Below are positions 35,713-43,472 of a stretch of DNA of 59,954 nucleotides, piece after piece. The notes beneath the pieces are model-generated. The model did not search any database. It saw nothing but the letters and a program-made list of their open reading frames with translations, and was not told the DNA's origin. Position 1 is the first letter of the stretch. Every line of letters begins with the position of its first letter. This stretch comes from Streptomyces neyagawaensis. Lineage in GTDB: Bacteria; Actinomycetota; Actinomycetes; Streptomycetales; Streptomycetaceae. The stretch is taken from the NCBI RefSeq assembly GCF_023516595.1, contig NZ_JAMGBG010000146.1, forward strand, positions 1-59,954, written 5' to 3'. The translations under genes were made by a program, and so were the position numbers.

Positions 35713-37038
35713 ATGCACCTGACAGTCATAGGCACCGGATACGTCGGAGCGGTCCACGCCGCCTGCATGGCGGACATCGGGCACGATGTCCTCGGCGTCG
35801 ACATCGACGCGGAGCGGATCGCCGCGCTCACCAGCGGCAGACCCCCCTTCTACGAGCCCGGCCTGTCCGAGATGCTCATGAAGGCGGTGGACACGGGCAG
35901 GCTACGCTTCACCACCTCACTGACCGAGGCCGCCTGGTTCGGTGACACGCACTTCATCTGCGTCGGTACTCCGCAGAGCTCCGCATCGGGAGCCGCCGAC
36001 CTGCGCCACGTCGAGGCCGCCGTCGACGGTCTGGCGCCCTATCTGAAAGACGATTTGTACGAGCGGGCCCTGGTGGTCGGCAAGTCCACGGTGCCGGTCG
36101 GTACGGCGGACCGGCTGACCGAGCGGCTGCACGCGGCCGCTCCGCACGCCGAGCTCGCCTGGAACCCGGAATTCCTCCGCGAGGGCTGCGCGGTCCGCGA
36201 CACCCTGCGGCCGGAACGCATCGTGGTGGGCGCCCGTTCGGAGCAGGCCGAGGCACGGCTGAGGGAACTCTACGCACCTCTGCTGGACGCCGGCACCCCG
36301 TTCATCGGCACCGACCCGGCCACCGCCGAACTGGTCAAGCTGGCATCGAACTCCTTCCTCGCCACCAAGATCTCCTTCATCAACGCCATGGCCGAGATCT
36401 GCGACGCCACGGGCGCCGACGTACTTACCCTCGCCGAGGCGATGGGCCGGGACTCGCGCATCGGCCCCCGTTTCCTGGCTCCCGGTCTCGGCTTCGGCGG
36501 CAGCTGTCTGCCCAAGGACATCCGGGCCTTCACCGCCCGTGCGGAGGAGTTCGGCCTGGGCGACTCGGTGGCCTTCCTTCGTCAGGTCGACGAGATCAAC
36601 ACACGGCAGCGCCTGCGCACCGTCGACCTCGCTCAGCGGCTCGTCGGCGGGTCCTTTCCGGACCGGAGCGTCGCGGTGCTGGGGGCTGCCTTCAAACCTC
36701 ACAGCGACGATGTACGGGACTCGCCGGCGCTCGCCGTCGCGGACGAGATCCGGCGCCGTGGCGCCCGGGTCCGCGTCCACGACCCCGAGGCGGTCGACAA
36801 CGCGAGGGCGGCCCACCCCGCGCTCCAGTTCGCTCTGGACGTGGCCAAGGCGTGCGAGCAGGCCGACCTCGTCCTGCACCTCACCGAATGGCCGCAGTAC
36901 CGGGAACTCGACCCCGCCGCCCTCGCCACGGTGGTGCGCACCCCGGCCATCGTCGACGCGCGCAACACCCTCGACCCGGCGGCCTGGCGCTCGGCGGGAT
37001 GGACGCTGCGCGCGCTGGGCCGCCCGCGGCTCGACTGA
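35713..37038 (+). CDS. UDP-glucose 6-dehydrogenase
   Basis: 441 residues. Oxidises UDP-glucose (or a related sugar nucleotide) to the uronate using two NAD+. LTVIGTGYVGAVHAACMADIGHDVLGVD is the NAD site; WNPEFLREGCAV and the catalytic cysteine in GLGFGGSCLPKD are present; LGAAFKPHSDDVRDSPAL starts the C-terminal domain. The next gene is a UDP-glucuronate decarboxylase homologue, which favours UDP-glucose over GDP-mannose as substrate. ATG at 35713 follows GGAGA. Confidence 0.93.
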   Translation: MHLTVIGTGYVGAVHAACMADIGHDVLGVDIDAERIAALTSGRPPFYEPGLSEMLMKAVDTGRLRFTTSLTEAAWFGDTHFICVGTPQSSASGAADLRHVEAAVDGLAPYLKDDLYERALVVGKSTVPVGTADRLTERLHAAAPHAELAWNPEFLREGCAVRDTLRPERIVVGARSEQAEARLRELYAPLLDAGTPFIGTDPATAELVKLASNSFLATKISFINAMAEICDATGADVLTLAEAMGRDSRIGPRFLAPGLGFGGSCLPKDIRAFTARAEEFGLGDSVAFLRQVDEINTRQRLRTVDLAQRLVGGSFPDRSVAVLGAAFKPHSDDVRDSPALAVADEIRRRGARVRVHDPEAVDNARAAHPALQFALDVAKACEQADLVLHLTEWPQYRELDPAALATVVRTPAIVDARNTLDPAAWRSAGWTLRALGRPRLD

Positions 37039-37053
37039 CCGGGAGGAGGAGCC

Positions 37054-38031
37054 ATGCGCGTCGTCGTATCCGGTGGAAGCGGCTTCCTGGGATCGCATCT
37101 GTGCGAAGCACTGCTGCACAGAGGCGACAGCGTGCGCTGCCTGGACAACTTCTCCTCGGGCCGATCGGCCAACATCGCTCATCTCCTGCGTGAGCCCGGC
37201 TTCGACTGCACGGCCTGCGATGTCACGGTCCCCTTCAGGTCCTCCGGGGACGTGGACGCCGTCGTACATCTCGCGAGTCCCGCGTCGCCGTTCGACTACG
37301 GCCGTCTTCCGCTGGAGACGCTGGCCACCGGCAGCCGGGGTACCGAGAACCTGCTGCGGCTGGCCGTCCGGCACAGCGCGCGTTTCGTCCTGGCGTCCAC
37401 CAGCGAGGTCTACGGCGACCCCCAGGTGCACCCCCAGGACGAGGAGTACTGGGGGAACGTCAATCCCATCGGACCCCGCAGCGTCTACGACGAGGCCAAG
37501 CGCTTCGCCGAGGCCCTCTCCATGGCGTACCGGCGCAGCCAGGGCGCCGACGTCGGGATCGTCCGGATCTTCAACACCTACGGTCCCCGCATGCGTGCGC
37601 AGGACGGCCGGGTGGTCTCCAGCTTCATCCGACAGGCCCTGGAGGAGGAACCCTTGACCGTGTTCGGCGACGGCAGCCAGACCCGGAGCTTCTGCTACGT
37701 CGACGACATGGTCCGCGGCCTGCTGGCCATGATCGACGCGGATCTGCCGGGCCCGTTCAACCTCGGCAATCCGACGGAGAGGACGGTGCGGGAGCTCGCC
37801 GAACTGGTGCTGTCGATCACCGGATCGGGCAGCGGACTGAGCTTCCTGCCGCTGCCCGCCGACGACCCGGTCCGCCGGCGCCCCGTCATCACCCGTGCCC
37901 GCCAAGGGCTCGGCTGGCATCCGCGGGTGCCCCTGGAAGAAGGGCTGCGGCACACCATCGACTGGTTCCTGTCACAGCCGGACACGCTCGTACGACCCCG
38001 GGAGCGATCCCGAGTGGGGCGGCCATCATGA
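37054..38031 (+). CDS. UDP-glucuronate decarboxylase-like epimerase/dehydratase (UXS)
   Basis: 325 residues. The UXS signatures are clear: VVVSGGSGFLGSHLCEAL, VVHLASPASPFDYGRLPLET, STSEVYGDPQVHPQ, YWGNVNPIGPRSVYDEAKR (catalytic Tyr and Lys) and GPRMRAQDGRVVSSF. It should convert UDP-glucuronate to UDP-xylose, using the product of the preceding gene. ATG has GGAGGAGG upstream; the stop overlaps the next gene by ATGA. A decayed relative lies at 54088-55090. Confidence 0.92.
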   Translation: MRVVVSGGSGFLGSHLCEALLHRGDSVRCLDNFSSGRSANIAHLLREPGFDCTACDVTVPFRSSGDVDAVVHLASPASPFDYGRLPLETLATGSRGTENLLRLAVRHSARFVLASTSEVYGDPQVHPQDEEYWGNVNPIGPRSVYDEAKRFAEALSMAYRRSQGADVGIVRIFNTYGPRMRAQDGRVVSSFIRQALEEEPLTVFGDGSQTRSFCYVDDMVRGLLAMIDADLPGPFNLGNPTERTVRELAELVLSITGSGSGLSFLPLPADDPVRRRPVITRARQGLGWHPRVPLEEGLRHTIDWFLSQPDTLVRPRERSRVGRPS

Positions 38032-39095
38032 AAGCACTCGTACTGTGCGGGGGAGCGGGCACCCGGCTCCGCCCGATCACCCACACCTCGGCGAAGCAAC
38101 TGGTACCGGTGGCCAACAAACCGGTGCTGTTCTACGGTCTGGAGGCCATCGCCGCCGCCGGTGTCACGGAGACAGGCATCGTGGTCGGGGACACCGAGCG
38201 GGAGATCCGCGAGGCGGTCGGCGACGGTTCCCGGTTCGGCCTGGACGTGACCTACCTGCCGCAGGACGCCCCCCTCGGACTCGCCCACGCCGTCCTGATC
38301 TCCCGGGACTTCCTGGCCGACGACGACTTCGTGATGTACCTCGGCGACAACTTCATCGTCGGAGGGATCTCCGGCGTGGTCGAGGACTTCCGCCGTGAGC
38401 GGCCCGACGCGGCGATCCTGCTGACCCGTGTGCCCGAACCCACCGCCTTCGGGATCGCCGAACTCGACGCGGCGGGCCACGTGGTGGGACTCGAGGAGAA
38501 ACCGCAGCGGCCCAAGAGCGATCTGGCACTGGTCGGCGTCTATCTCTTCTCTCCCACCGTGCACGAGGCCGTACGAGCCATCGGGCCGTCCCGGCGCGGC
38601 GAGCTGGAGATCACGGACGCCCTTCAGTGGCTGATCGAGAAGGGCCGTGACGTACGTTCCACGACGATCTCCGGGTACTGGAAGGACACGGGAAACGTCA
38701 CCGACATGCTGGAGGTGAACCGCTCCGTTCTGGAAACGGTCGAACCGGGGATCGACGGCAGCGTGGACGGGGCGAGTGAGATCATCGGCCGCGTCAGGAT
38801 CGAGGACGGCGCCAAGGTGTTCGGCAGCCGTGTCGTCGGCCCGGCCGTCATCGGTGCCGGCACCGTGATCGCCGACTCCTACGTCGGACCGTTCACCTCG
38901 ATCGCCGAGGACTGCCGCATCGAGGAGAGCGAGATCGAGTACTCGATCGTGCTGCGGCGGGCGTCCATCGTCGGCATGCGGAGGATCGAGGTCTCGCTGA
39001 TCGGCCACAACGTCGAGGTGACCCCCGCCCCCCGCACACCCTCCGTGCACCGGCTGGTGCTCGGCGACCACAGCAAAGTGCAGATCCCGTCATGA
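38028..39095 (+). CDS. rmlA: Glucose-1-phosphate thymidylyltransferase, long form
   Basis: 355 residues. Makes dTDP-glucose from glucose-1-phosphate and dTTP. KALVLCGGAGTRLRPITHTSAKQLVPVANKP is the nucleotide-binding start; FVMYLGDNFIVGG holds the metal-binding Asp; FGIAELDAAGHVVGLEEKP and GYWKDTGN are conserved. Unlike the 290-residue RmlA of enterics it has a C-terminal hexapeptide/beta-helix tail (GRVRIEDGAKVFGSRVVGPAVIGAG), as in StrD-type enzymes of actinomycete deoxysugar pathways. First step of dTDP-rhamnose synthesis. Confidence 0.92.
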   Translation: MKALVLCGGAGTRLRPITHTSAKQLVPVANKPVLFYGLEAIAAAGVTETGIVVGDTEREIREAVGDGSRFGLDVTYLPQDAPLGLAHAVLISRDFLADDDFVMYLGDNFIVGGISGVVEDFRRERPDAAILLTRVPEPTAFGIAELDAAGHVVGLEEKPQRPKSDLALVGVYLFSPTVHEAVRAIGPSRRGELEITDALQWLIEKGRDVRSTTISGYWKDTGNVTDMLEVNRSVLETVEPGIDGSVDGASEIIGRVRIEDGAKVFGSRVVGPAVIGAGTVIADSYVGPFTSIAEDCRIEESEIEYSIVLRRASIVGMRRIEVSLIGHNVEVTPAPRTPSVHRLVLGDHSKVQIPS

Positions 39096-40087
39096 CCACG
39101 ACCCGCATTCTGGTCACCGGTGGAGCAGGGTTCATCGGCTCCCACTACGTCCGCACGCTGCTCGGCCCGGACGGCCCGCCCGACGTGGCGGTCACCGTGC
39201 TCGACAAACTCACCTACGCAGGCAACCCCGCGAACCTGGACGAGATCCGTGACGCGGACGGCTTCGCCTTCGTGCAAGGAGACATCTGCGATCCGGAACT
39301 CGTCGGCAAGCTGGTCTCCGAGCACGACCAGGTGGTGCACTTCGCCGCCGAGTCGCATGTCGACCGGTCCATCCTCGACGCCGACGCGTTCATCCGCACG
39401 AACGTGCTCGGTACGCAGACCCTGCTGGACGCGGCCCTGCGCCACGGCCTCGGCACCTTCGTCCACATCTCCTCCGACGAGGTGTACGGCTCGATCGGCC
39501 GGGGCTCCTGGCCGGAGACCGACCCGCTGCGGCCCAACTCGCCCTACGCCGCCTCCAAGGCCTCGTCCGACCTCCTCGCGCTGGCCCACCACCGCACCCA
39601 CGGCCTCGACATACGCGTCACCCGGTGCTCGAACAACTACGGCCACCACCAGTTCCCCGAGAAGGTCATCCCCCTCTTCATCACACATCTGCTGGACGGC
39701 ATACCTGTACCGCTCTACGGCGACGGACTGAACGTCCGGGACTGGATCCACATCGACGACCATGTGCGGGCTGTCGAGCTCGTCCGTACAGGCGGACGCC
39801 CCGGCGAGGTCTACAACATCGGCGGCGGCAACGAACTGTCCAACCGGGAACTGACCGAACTGCTCCTGCGCGAGTGCGGCGCCGACTGGGACATGGTCAC
39901 GTTCGTCGAGGACCGCAAGGGCCACGATCGCCGCTACTCGGTCGACTTCGCGAAGATTCGCGGGGAACTCGGCTACGCACCGCGAAAGGAACTGGCCACG
40001 GGGCTCGCGGAGACCGTCGACTGGTACCGCACGCACCGCTCCTGGTGGGAGCCGCTGCGCCGGCGGGCCGAAAGGGAGGCGTCATGA
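39092..40087 (+). CDS. rmlB: dTDP-glucose 4,6-dehydratase
   Basis: 331 residues. RILVTGGAGFIGSHYVRTLLG, VVHFAAESHVDRSI, ISSDEVYGSIGRGSW (catalytic Asp-Glu), YAASKASSDLLALAH (Tyr/Lys) and RCSNNYGHHQFPEKVIP are all diagnostic. Second step of dTDP-rhamnose synthesis. ATGA overlaps at both ends bind rmlA, rmlB and rmlD into one translational chain. Confidence 0.95.
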   Translation: MTTTRILVTGGAGFIGSHYVRTLLGPDGPPDVAVTVLDKLTYAGNPANLDEIRDADGFAFVQGDICDPELVGKLVSEHDQVVHFAAESHVDRSILDADAFIRTNVLGTQTLLDAALRHGLGTFVHISSDEVYGSIGRGSWPETDPLRPNSPYAASKASSDLLALAHHRTHGLDIRVTRCSNNYGHHQFPEKVIPLFITHLLDGIPVPLYGDGLNVRDWIHIDDHVRAVELVRTGGRPGEVYNIGGGNELSNRELTELLLRECGADWDMVTFVEDRKGHDRRYSVDFAKIRGELGYAPRKELATGLAETVDWYRTHRSWWEPLRRRAEREAS

Positions 40088-40989
40088 CCTGCGAGTGGTT
40101 TGTCACCGGAGCGGACGGCATGCTGGGCCGGGAACTCGTCTCCCGTCTGAAGGCCCGCAAGGCGGACATCGTTGCCCTCGGCCACCACGGGCTGGACATC
40201 ACCGACGGCGACGCCGTACGCGCGGCCCTGGACCGGTACCGTCCCGCGGTCGTGGCGAACTGCGCCGCGTGGACGGACGTGGACGCGGCGGAGTCCCACG
40301 AGGCGGAGGCGCTCGACGTGAACGGTCACGGCCCGGCCCATCTCGCCGCGGCCTGCCGTGTCCACGGCACGGTGCTGCTCCATGTCTCGACCGACTATGT
40401 GTTCTCCGGTGACAGCGACAGGCCGTACTGGGAGACGGACACCCCGGCCCCGCGCACCGCGTACGGGCGGACCAAGCTCGTCGGGGAACAGGCCGTCCTG
40501 ACGGCTCTTCCCGAGACCGGCCACGTGGTCCGTACGGCTTGGCTGTACGGGGCGGGAGGCGGAAACTTCGTCCAGTCCGTGATCAGGCTGGAAGCGGCCC
40601 AGGACGCCCTCTACGTCGTCGACGACCAGCTTGGGCAGCCCACATGGACCGGGGACGTCGCCGACCGGTTGATCCTGCTGGGGAACTGCGCGCGGGCGGA
40701 TACCGCGCCGCCCGGCGTGTACCACGCGACCAACAGCGGTCAGGCGACCTGGAACCGCCTCGCGCGTGAGGTGTTCCGGCTGCTGGGCGCGGACCCGGCA
40801 AGGGTGCACCCCATCTCCAGCGCCACCCTGCCGCGTCCCGCTCCTCGCCCCGCGTACAGCGTTCTCGGTCACAGCCGCTGGTCCGATGCCGGGGTGCCGA
40901 CGCCGCGTCACTGGTGCTATGCCCTGGTGGAGGCGTTCCCCGAGCTACGGGACGCCGAACGCAGGCGGTGGGCACGGCACGCCGCGTAG
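40084..40989 (+). CDS. rmlD: dTDP-4-dehydrorhamnose reductase
   Basis: 301 residues. EWFVTGADGMLGRELVSRL binds NADPH; VVANCAAWTDVDAAE, HVSTDYVFSGD, TAYGRTKLVGEQAV and VVRTAWLYGAGGGNFV are family motifs. Final step to dTDP-L-rhamnose. Last gene of the promoter C operon. Its last 73 bases overlap the end of the convergent rmlC gene. Confidence 0.94.
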   Translation: MTCEWFVTGADGMLGRELVSRLKARKADIVALGHHGLDITDGDAVRAALDRYRPAVVANCAAWTDVDAAESHEAEALDVNGHGPAHLAAACRVHGTVLLHVSTDYVFSGDSDRPYWETDTPAPRTAYGRTKLVGEQAVLTALPETGHVVRTAWLYGAGGGNFVQSVIRLEAAQDALYVVDDQLGQPTWTGDVADRLILLGNCARADTAPPGVYHATNSGQATWNRLAREVFRLLGADPARVHPISSATLPRPAPRPAYSVLGHSRWSDAGVPTPRHWCYALVEAFPELRDAERRRWARHAA

Positions 40990-41540
40990 GCGGGCAGCAG
41001 CCCACCGCGCTCGGCCTCGATGAGCGTGGGCGCGGCGGCGTCCTTGTCGGACAGCAGTGGGGGCCGGTCGACGGGCCACTCGATCCCGAGCGACGCGTCC
41101 AGCGGATGGATGCCGTGCTCGCGTCGCGGAGCGTATCCCTCGGAGCAGAGGTAGACGACGGTGCTCTCGGCGGTGAGCGCCATGAAAGCGTGCCCGAGGC
41201 CCTCGGAGAGGAAGACACAGCGGTGAGTGCCGTCGTCGAGCCGTACCGCGTCCCACTGTCCGAAGGTGGGCGAGCCGGTGCGGATGTCGGCCACGACATC
41301 GAGGACGGCACCGCGGACGCACGTCACGTACTTGGCTTGCCCAGGTGGCACGTCGGCGTAGTGGACACCGCGTACGACACCGCGCCGCGACACCGAGCAG
41401 TTGGCCTGGGCGAGCCGGAGATCCGCACCGACGGCCTCGTGGAAGGCATCGCCGTCGAACCACTCGACAAAGGAGCCCCGGTGGTCGGCGAAGACCCGGG
41501 TCTCGTGAACCCATGCTCCATCGATGCTCAACGGCCTCAT
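40917..41540 (-). CDS. rmlC: dTDP-4-dehydrorhamnose 3,5-epimerase
   Basis: 207-residue cupin enzyme, third step of dTDP-rhamnose synthesis. GAWVHETRVFADHRGSFVEWF at the start, GVVRGVHYADVPPGQAKYVT with the catalytic histidine, LDVVADIRTGSPTFGQW, FLSEGLGHAFMAL and YLCSEGYAP are conserved. The C-terminal 25 residues (CRAHRLRSASRSS and on) are basic, unlike the family, and are encoded over the end of rmlD. ATG at 41540. It is split from rmlABD on the other strand and divergent from the GH15 gene across a perfect palindrome. Confidence 0.93.
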   Translation of the reverse strand: MRPLSIDGAWVHETRVFADHRGSFVEWFDGDAFHEAVGADLRLAQANCSVSRRGVVRGVHYADVPPGQAKYVTCVRGAVLDVVADIRTGSPTFGQWDAVRLDDGTHRCVFLSEGLGHAFMALTAESTVVYLCSEGYAPRREHGIHPLDASLGIEWPVDRPPLLSDKDAAAPTLIEAERGGLLPAYAACRAHRLRSASRSSGNASTRA

Positions 41541-41541
41541 G

Positions 41542-41567
41542 CTTCCAGGATCGCCGTATCCTGGAAG
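41542..41567. promoter_or_regulatory. Perfect inverted repeat in the rmlC/GH15 divergent promoter region
   Basis: CTTCCAGGAT (41542-41551), six-base spacer, ATCCTGGAAG (41558-41567). The 10-bp arms are perfect. It lies 2 bp upstream of the rmlC start codon and 33 bp upstream of the GH15 start, in the only gap between divergent genes, so an operator controlling one or both is likely; it would also form a hairpin in RNA. It does not match the YGTA-N4-TACR sites. Confidence 0.65.
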
Positions 41568-41600
41568 AGCGGCAAAGCGTACGACGGCGTAATTCCGATC

Positions 41601-43472
41601 ATGAGTACACCCATTGAGGATTACGCCCTCATCAGTGACCTCGAAACCGCCGCCATGGTCGGCAGGAACGGGTCCATCGACTGGCTGTGCCTGCCACGAT
41701 TCGATTCCCCCGCCTGTATGGCCGCTCTGCTGGGCACGGAGGACAACGGATTCTGGCGGGTCTCTCCCGTCGCCCGCGGTCCCTGTACGCGCCGGGCCTA
41801 CCGCCCGGACACGCTCGTACTGGAATCGCGGTGGGACAGCGCAACCGGGTCGGTGCGGGTCACCGATTTCATGCCGCCCCGTACTCGGCTGCCGTGCATC
41901 GTCCGCGTGGTCGAAGGTCTCTCGGGTTCCGTGACCATGCGCAGCGAACTGCGGTTGCGTTTCCACCAGGGCCGCGTCGTGCCGTGGATCCGCGTCACCG
42001 ACCGCTGCACCGTCGCCGTCGCCGGGCCGGACGCCGTCTGGCTGAACGCCGACGCCCCGGTGAGAGCGGCCGACAGCCACGACGGCGCGGTCCCCGCGGT
42101 CCGCGACTCGACGGTTCTCGACTTCACCGTCCCGGCCGGCCGACGGGTGGCTCTGACACTGGTGTGGTCGCCGTCGCATCTGGCGGAGCTGCCCGCACCG
42201 CTGGGCGTCCCGACGGAGACAATTCTGAAGGAGACCGGCGACTTCTGGCGGCGCTGGGCCGGCCGATGCCGCTATGAGGGGCCGTGGCGGGATGCCGTGG
42301 TGCGCTCGCTGATCACGCTGAAGGCGCTCACCTACGCGCCCACGGGCGGCATCGTCGCGGCGCCGACGACCTCGCTTCCCGGCTGCATCGGCGGCGAACG
42401 CAACTGGGACCACCGGTTCTGCTGGCTGCGCGATTCCGCCCTGACCCTGTCCTGCCTGCTGCGCAGCGGCTACCGGGACGAGGCGGCGGCATGGCTGGAC
42501 TGGCTGGTGCGGGCCATCGCGGGAGACCCCGCCGACCTGCAGACCGTGTACGGCGTCGGGGGCCAGCGGCTTCTGCCGGAGAGTGAGGCGCCGTGGCTGA
42601 CCGGTTACGAGGGGTCGCGGCCGGTCCGGTTCGGCAACTCCGCCGTGAGCCAGTTCCAGCTGGACGTGTACGGCGAAGTTCTGGACACGCTCCATCTGTC
42701 GCTGCGGGCGGGCATCCCCATGCCGACGCACGTGTGGAGTCTGGTGGAGGCGTTGATGGGCCACCTCCACCGGCACTGGCGTGAGCCGGATCAGGGGTTG
42801 TGGCAGGTCCGCGGGCCGCGGCGCCAGTTCGTGCATTCCAAGGTCATGGCGTGGGTGGCCGCCGACCGCGCCCTGCGGATGGGAAAGCTGCTCGGCAGGA
42901 ACGGGTCCTCGGGCGAGTGGCGGGCCATGCGGGACGAGGTGCACCGGCAGGTGTGCCAGGAGGGCTGGGACGTGGAGCAGCGGTCCTTCGTGCAGTCCTA
43001 CGGCTCGTCGGCCCTCGACGCCTCGGCTCTGCTGATTCCCCGGCTCGGCTTCCTGCCTGCCCGGGACGAGAGGGTGCTCGGTACCGTCCGCGCGATGCGG
43101 GAACTGGATCACGGCGGGTTTGTGCGGCGGTACGCGCCCAACGGCCAAGGGGCGCACGACAGCCAGGGCGTGCACGACGGCCAGGGCGTGCACAGCGTGG
43201 ACGGCATGCACGGTACCGAGGGCACGTTCGTGGCGTGCTCCCTGTGGTACGCCGACGCCCTCGCCGCGACCGGCCATGCGGAACAGGCCCGGGATGCCTT
43301 CGAGAGGGTTCTCGACATCCGCAATGACGTCGGTCTGCTCTCGGAGCAGTGGGATCCGGACGCGGGCCGGCAACTGGGCAACGCGCCGCAGGCGTTCAGC
43401 CATATCGCTCTGGTGGAGACGGCCTTCGCCCTGTCATCGCCACCATCCCCGCGTCCCCGTGGTCTCAGCTGA
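41601..43472 (+). CDS. Glycoside hydrolase family 15 (trehalase/glucoamylase-like)
   Basis: 623 residues. An N-terminal beta-sandwich (IEDYALISDLETAAMVGRNGSIDWLCLPRFDSPACMAALLG) is typical of actinobacterial GH15 trehalase-like proteins. The (alpha/alpha)6 barrel includes GCIGGERNWDHRFCWLRDSALTL with catalytic-site residues and, near the end, LLSEQWDPDAGRQLGNAPQAFSH. No signal peptide, so it is cytoplasmic and may hydrolyse trehalose or an alpha-glucan. A repeat-encoded insertion rich in Gly, Gln and His sits at about residues 515-538. The ribosome site is weak. The stop overlaps the convergent fusion gene by 8 bp. Confidence 0.9.
   Translation: MSTPIEDYALISDLETAAMVGRNGSIDWLCLPRFDSPACMAALLGTEDNGFWRVSPVARGPCTRRAYRPDTLVLESRWDSATGSVRVTDFMPPRTRLPCIVRVVEGLSGSVTMRSELRLRFHQGRVVPWIRVTDRCTVAVAGPDAVWLNADAPVRAADSHDGAVPAVRDSTVLDFTVPAGRRVALTLVWSPSHLAELPAPLGVPTETILKETGDFWRRWAGRCRYEGPWRDAVVRSLITLKALTYAPTGGIVAAPTTSLPGCIGGERNWDHRFCWLRDSALTLSCLLRSGYRDEAAAWLDWLVRAIAGDPADLQTVYGVGGQRLLPESEAPWLTGYEGSRPVRFGNSAVSQFQLDVYGEVLDTLHLSLRAGIPMPTHVWSLVEALMGHLHRHWREPDQGLWQVRGPRRQFVHSKVMAWVAADRALRMGKLLGRNGSSGEWRAMRDEVHRQVCQEGWDVEQRSFVQSYGSSALDASALLIPRLGFLPARDERVLGTVRAMRELDHGGFVRRYAPNGQGAHDSQGVHDGQGVHSVDGMHGTEGTFVACSLWYADALAATGHAEQARDAFERVLDIRNDVGLLSEQWDPDAGRQLGNAPQAFSHIALVETAFALSSPPSPRPRGLS
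43143..43214 (+). repeat. Four 18-bp tandem repeats within the GH15 gene
   Basis: Units begin at 43143, 43161, 43179 and 43197; the second and third are AGCCAGGGCGTGCACGAC and GGCCAGGGCGTGCACAGC, and the outer two are diverged. They encode Gly/Ser-Gln-Gly-(Ala/Val)-His-(Asp/Ser) hexapeptides. The frame stays open, so repeat-number change would lengthen or shorten a surface loop by six residues at a time. Confidence 0.85.

Noticed and set aside
35917..37953. Long minus-strand frame opposite the UDP-glucose dehydrogenase and UXS genes
   Set aside because: Antisense shadow of two clearly identified enzymes, with no motif of its own.
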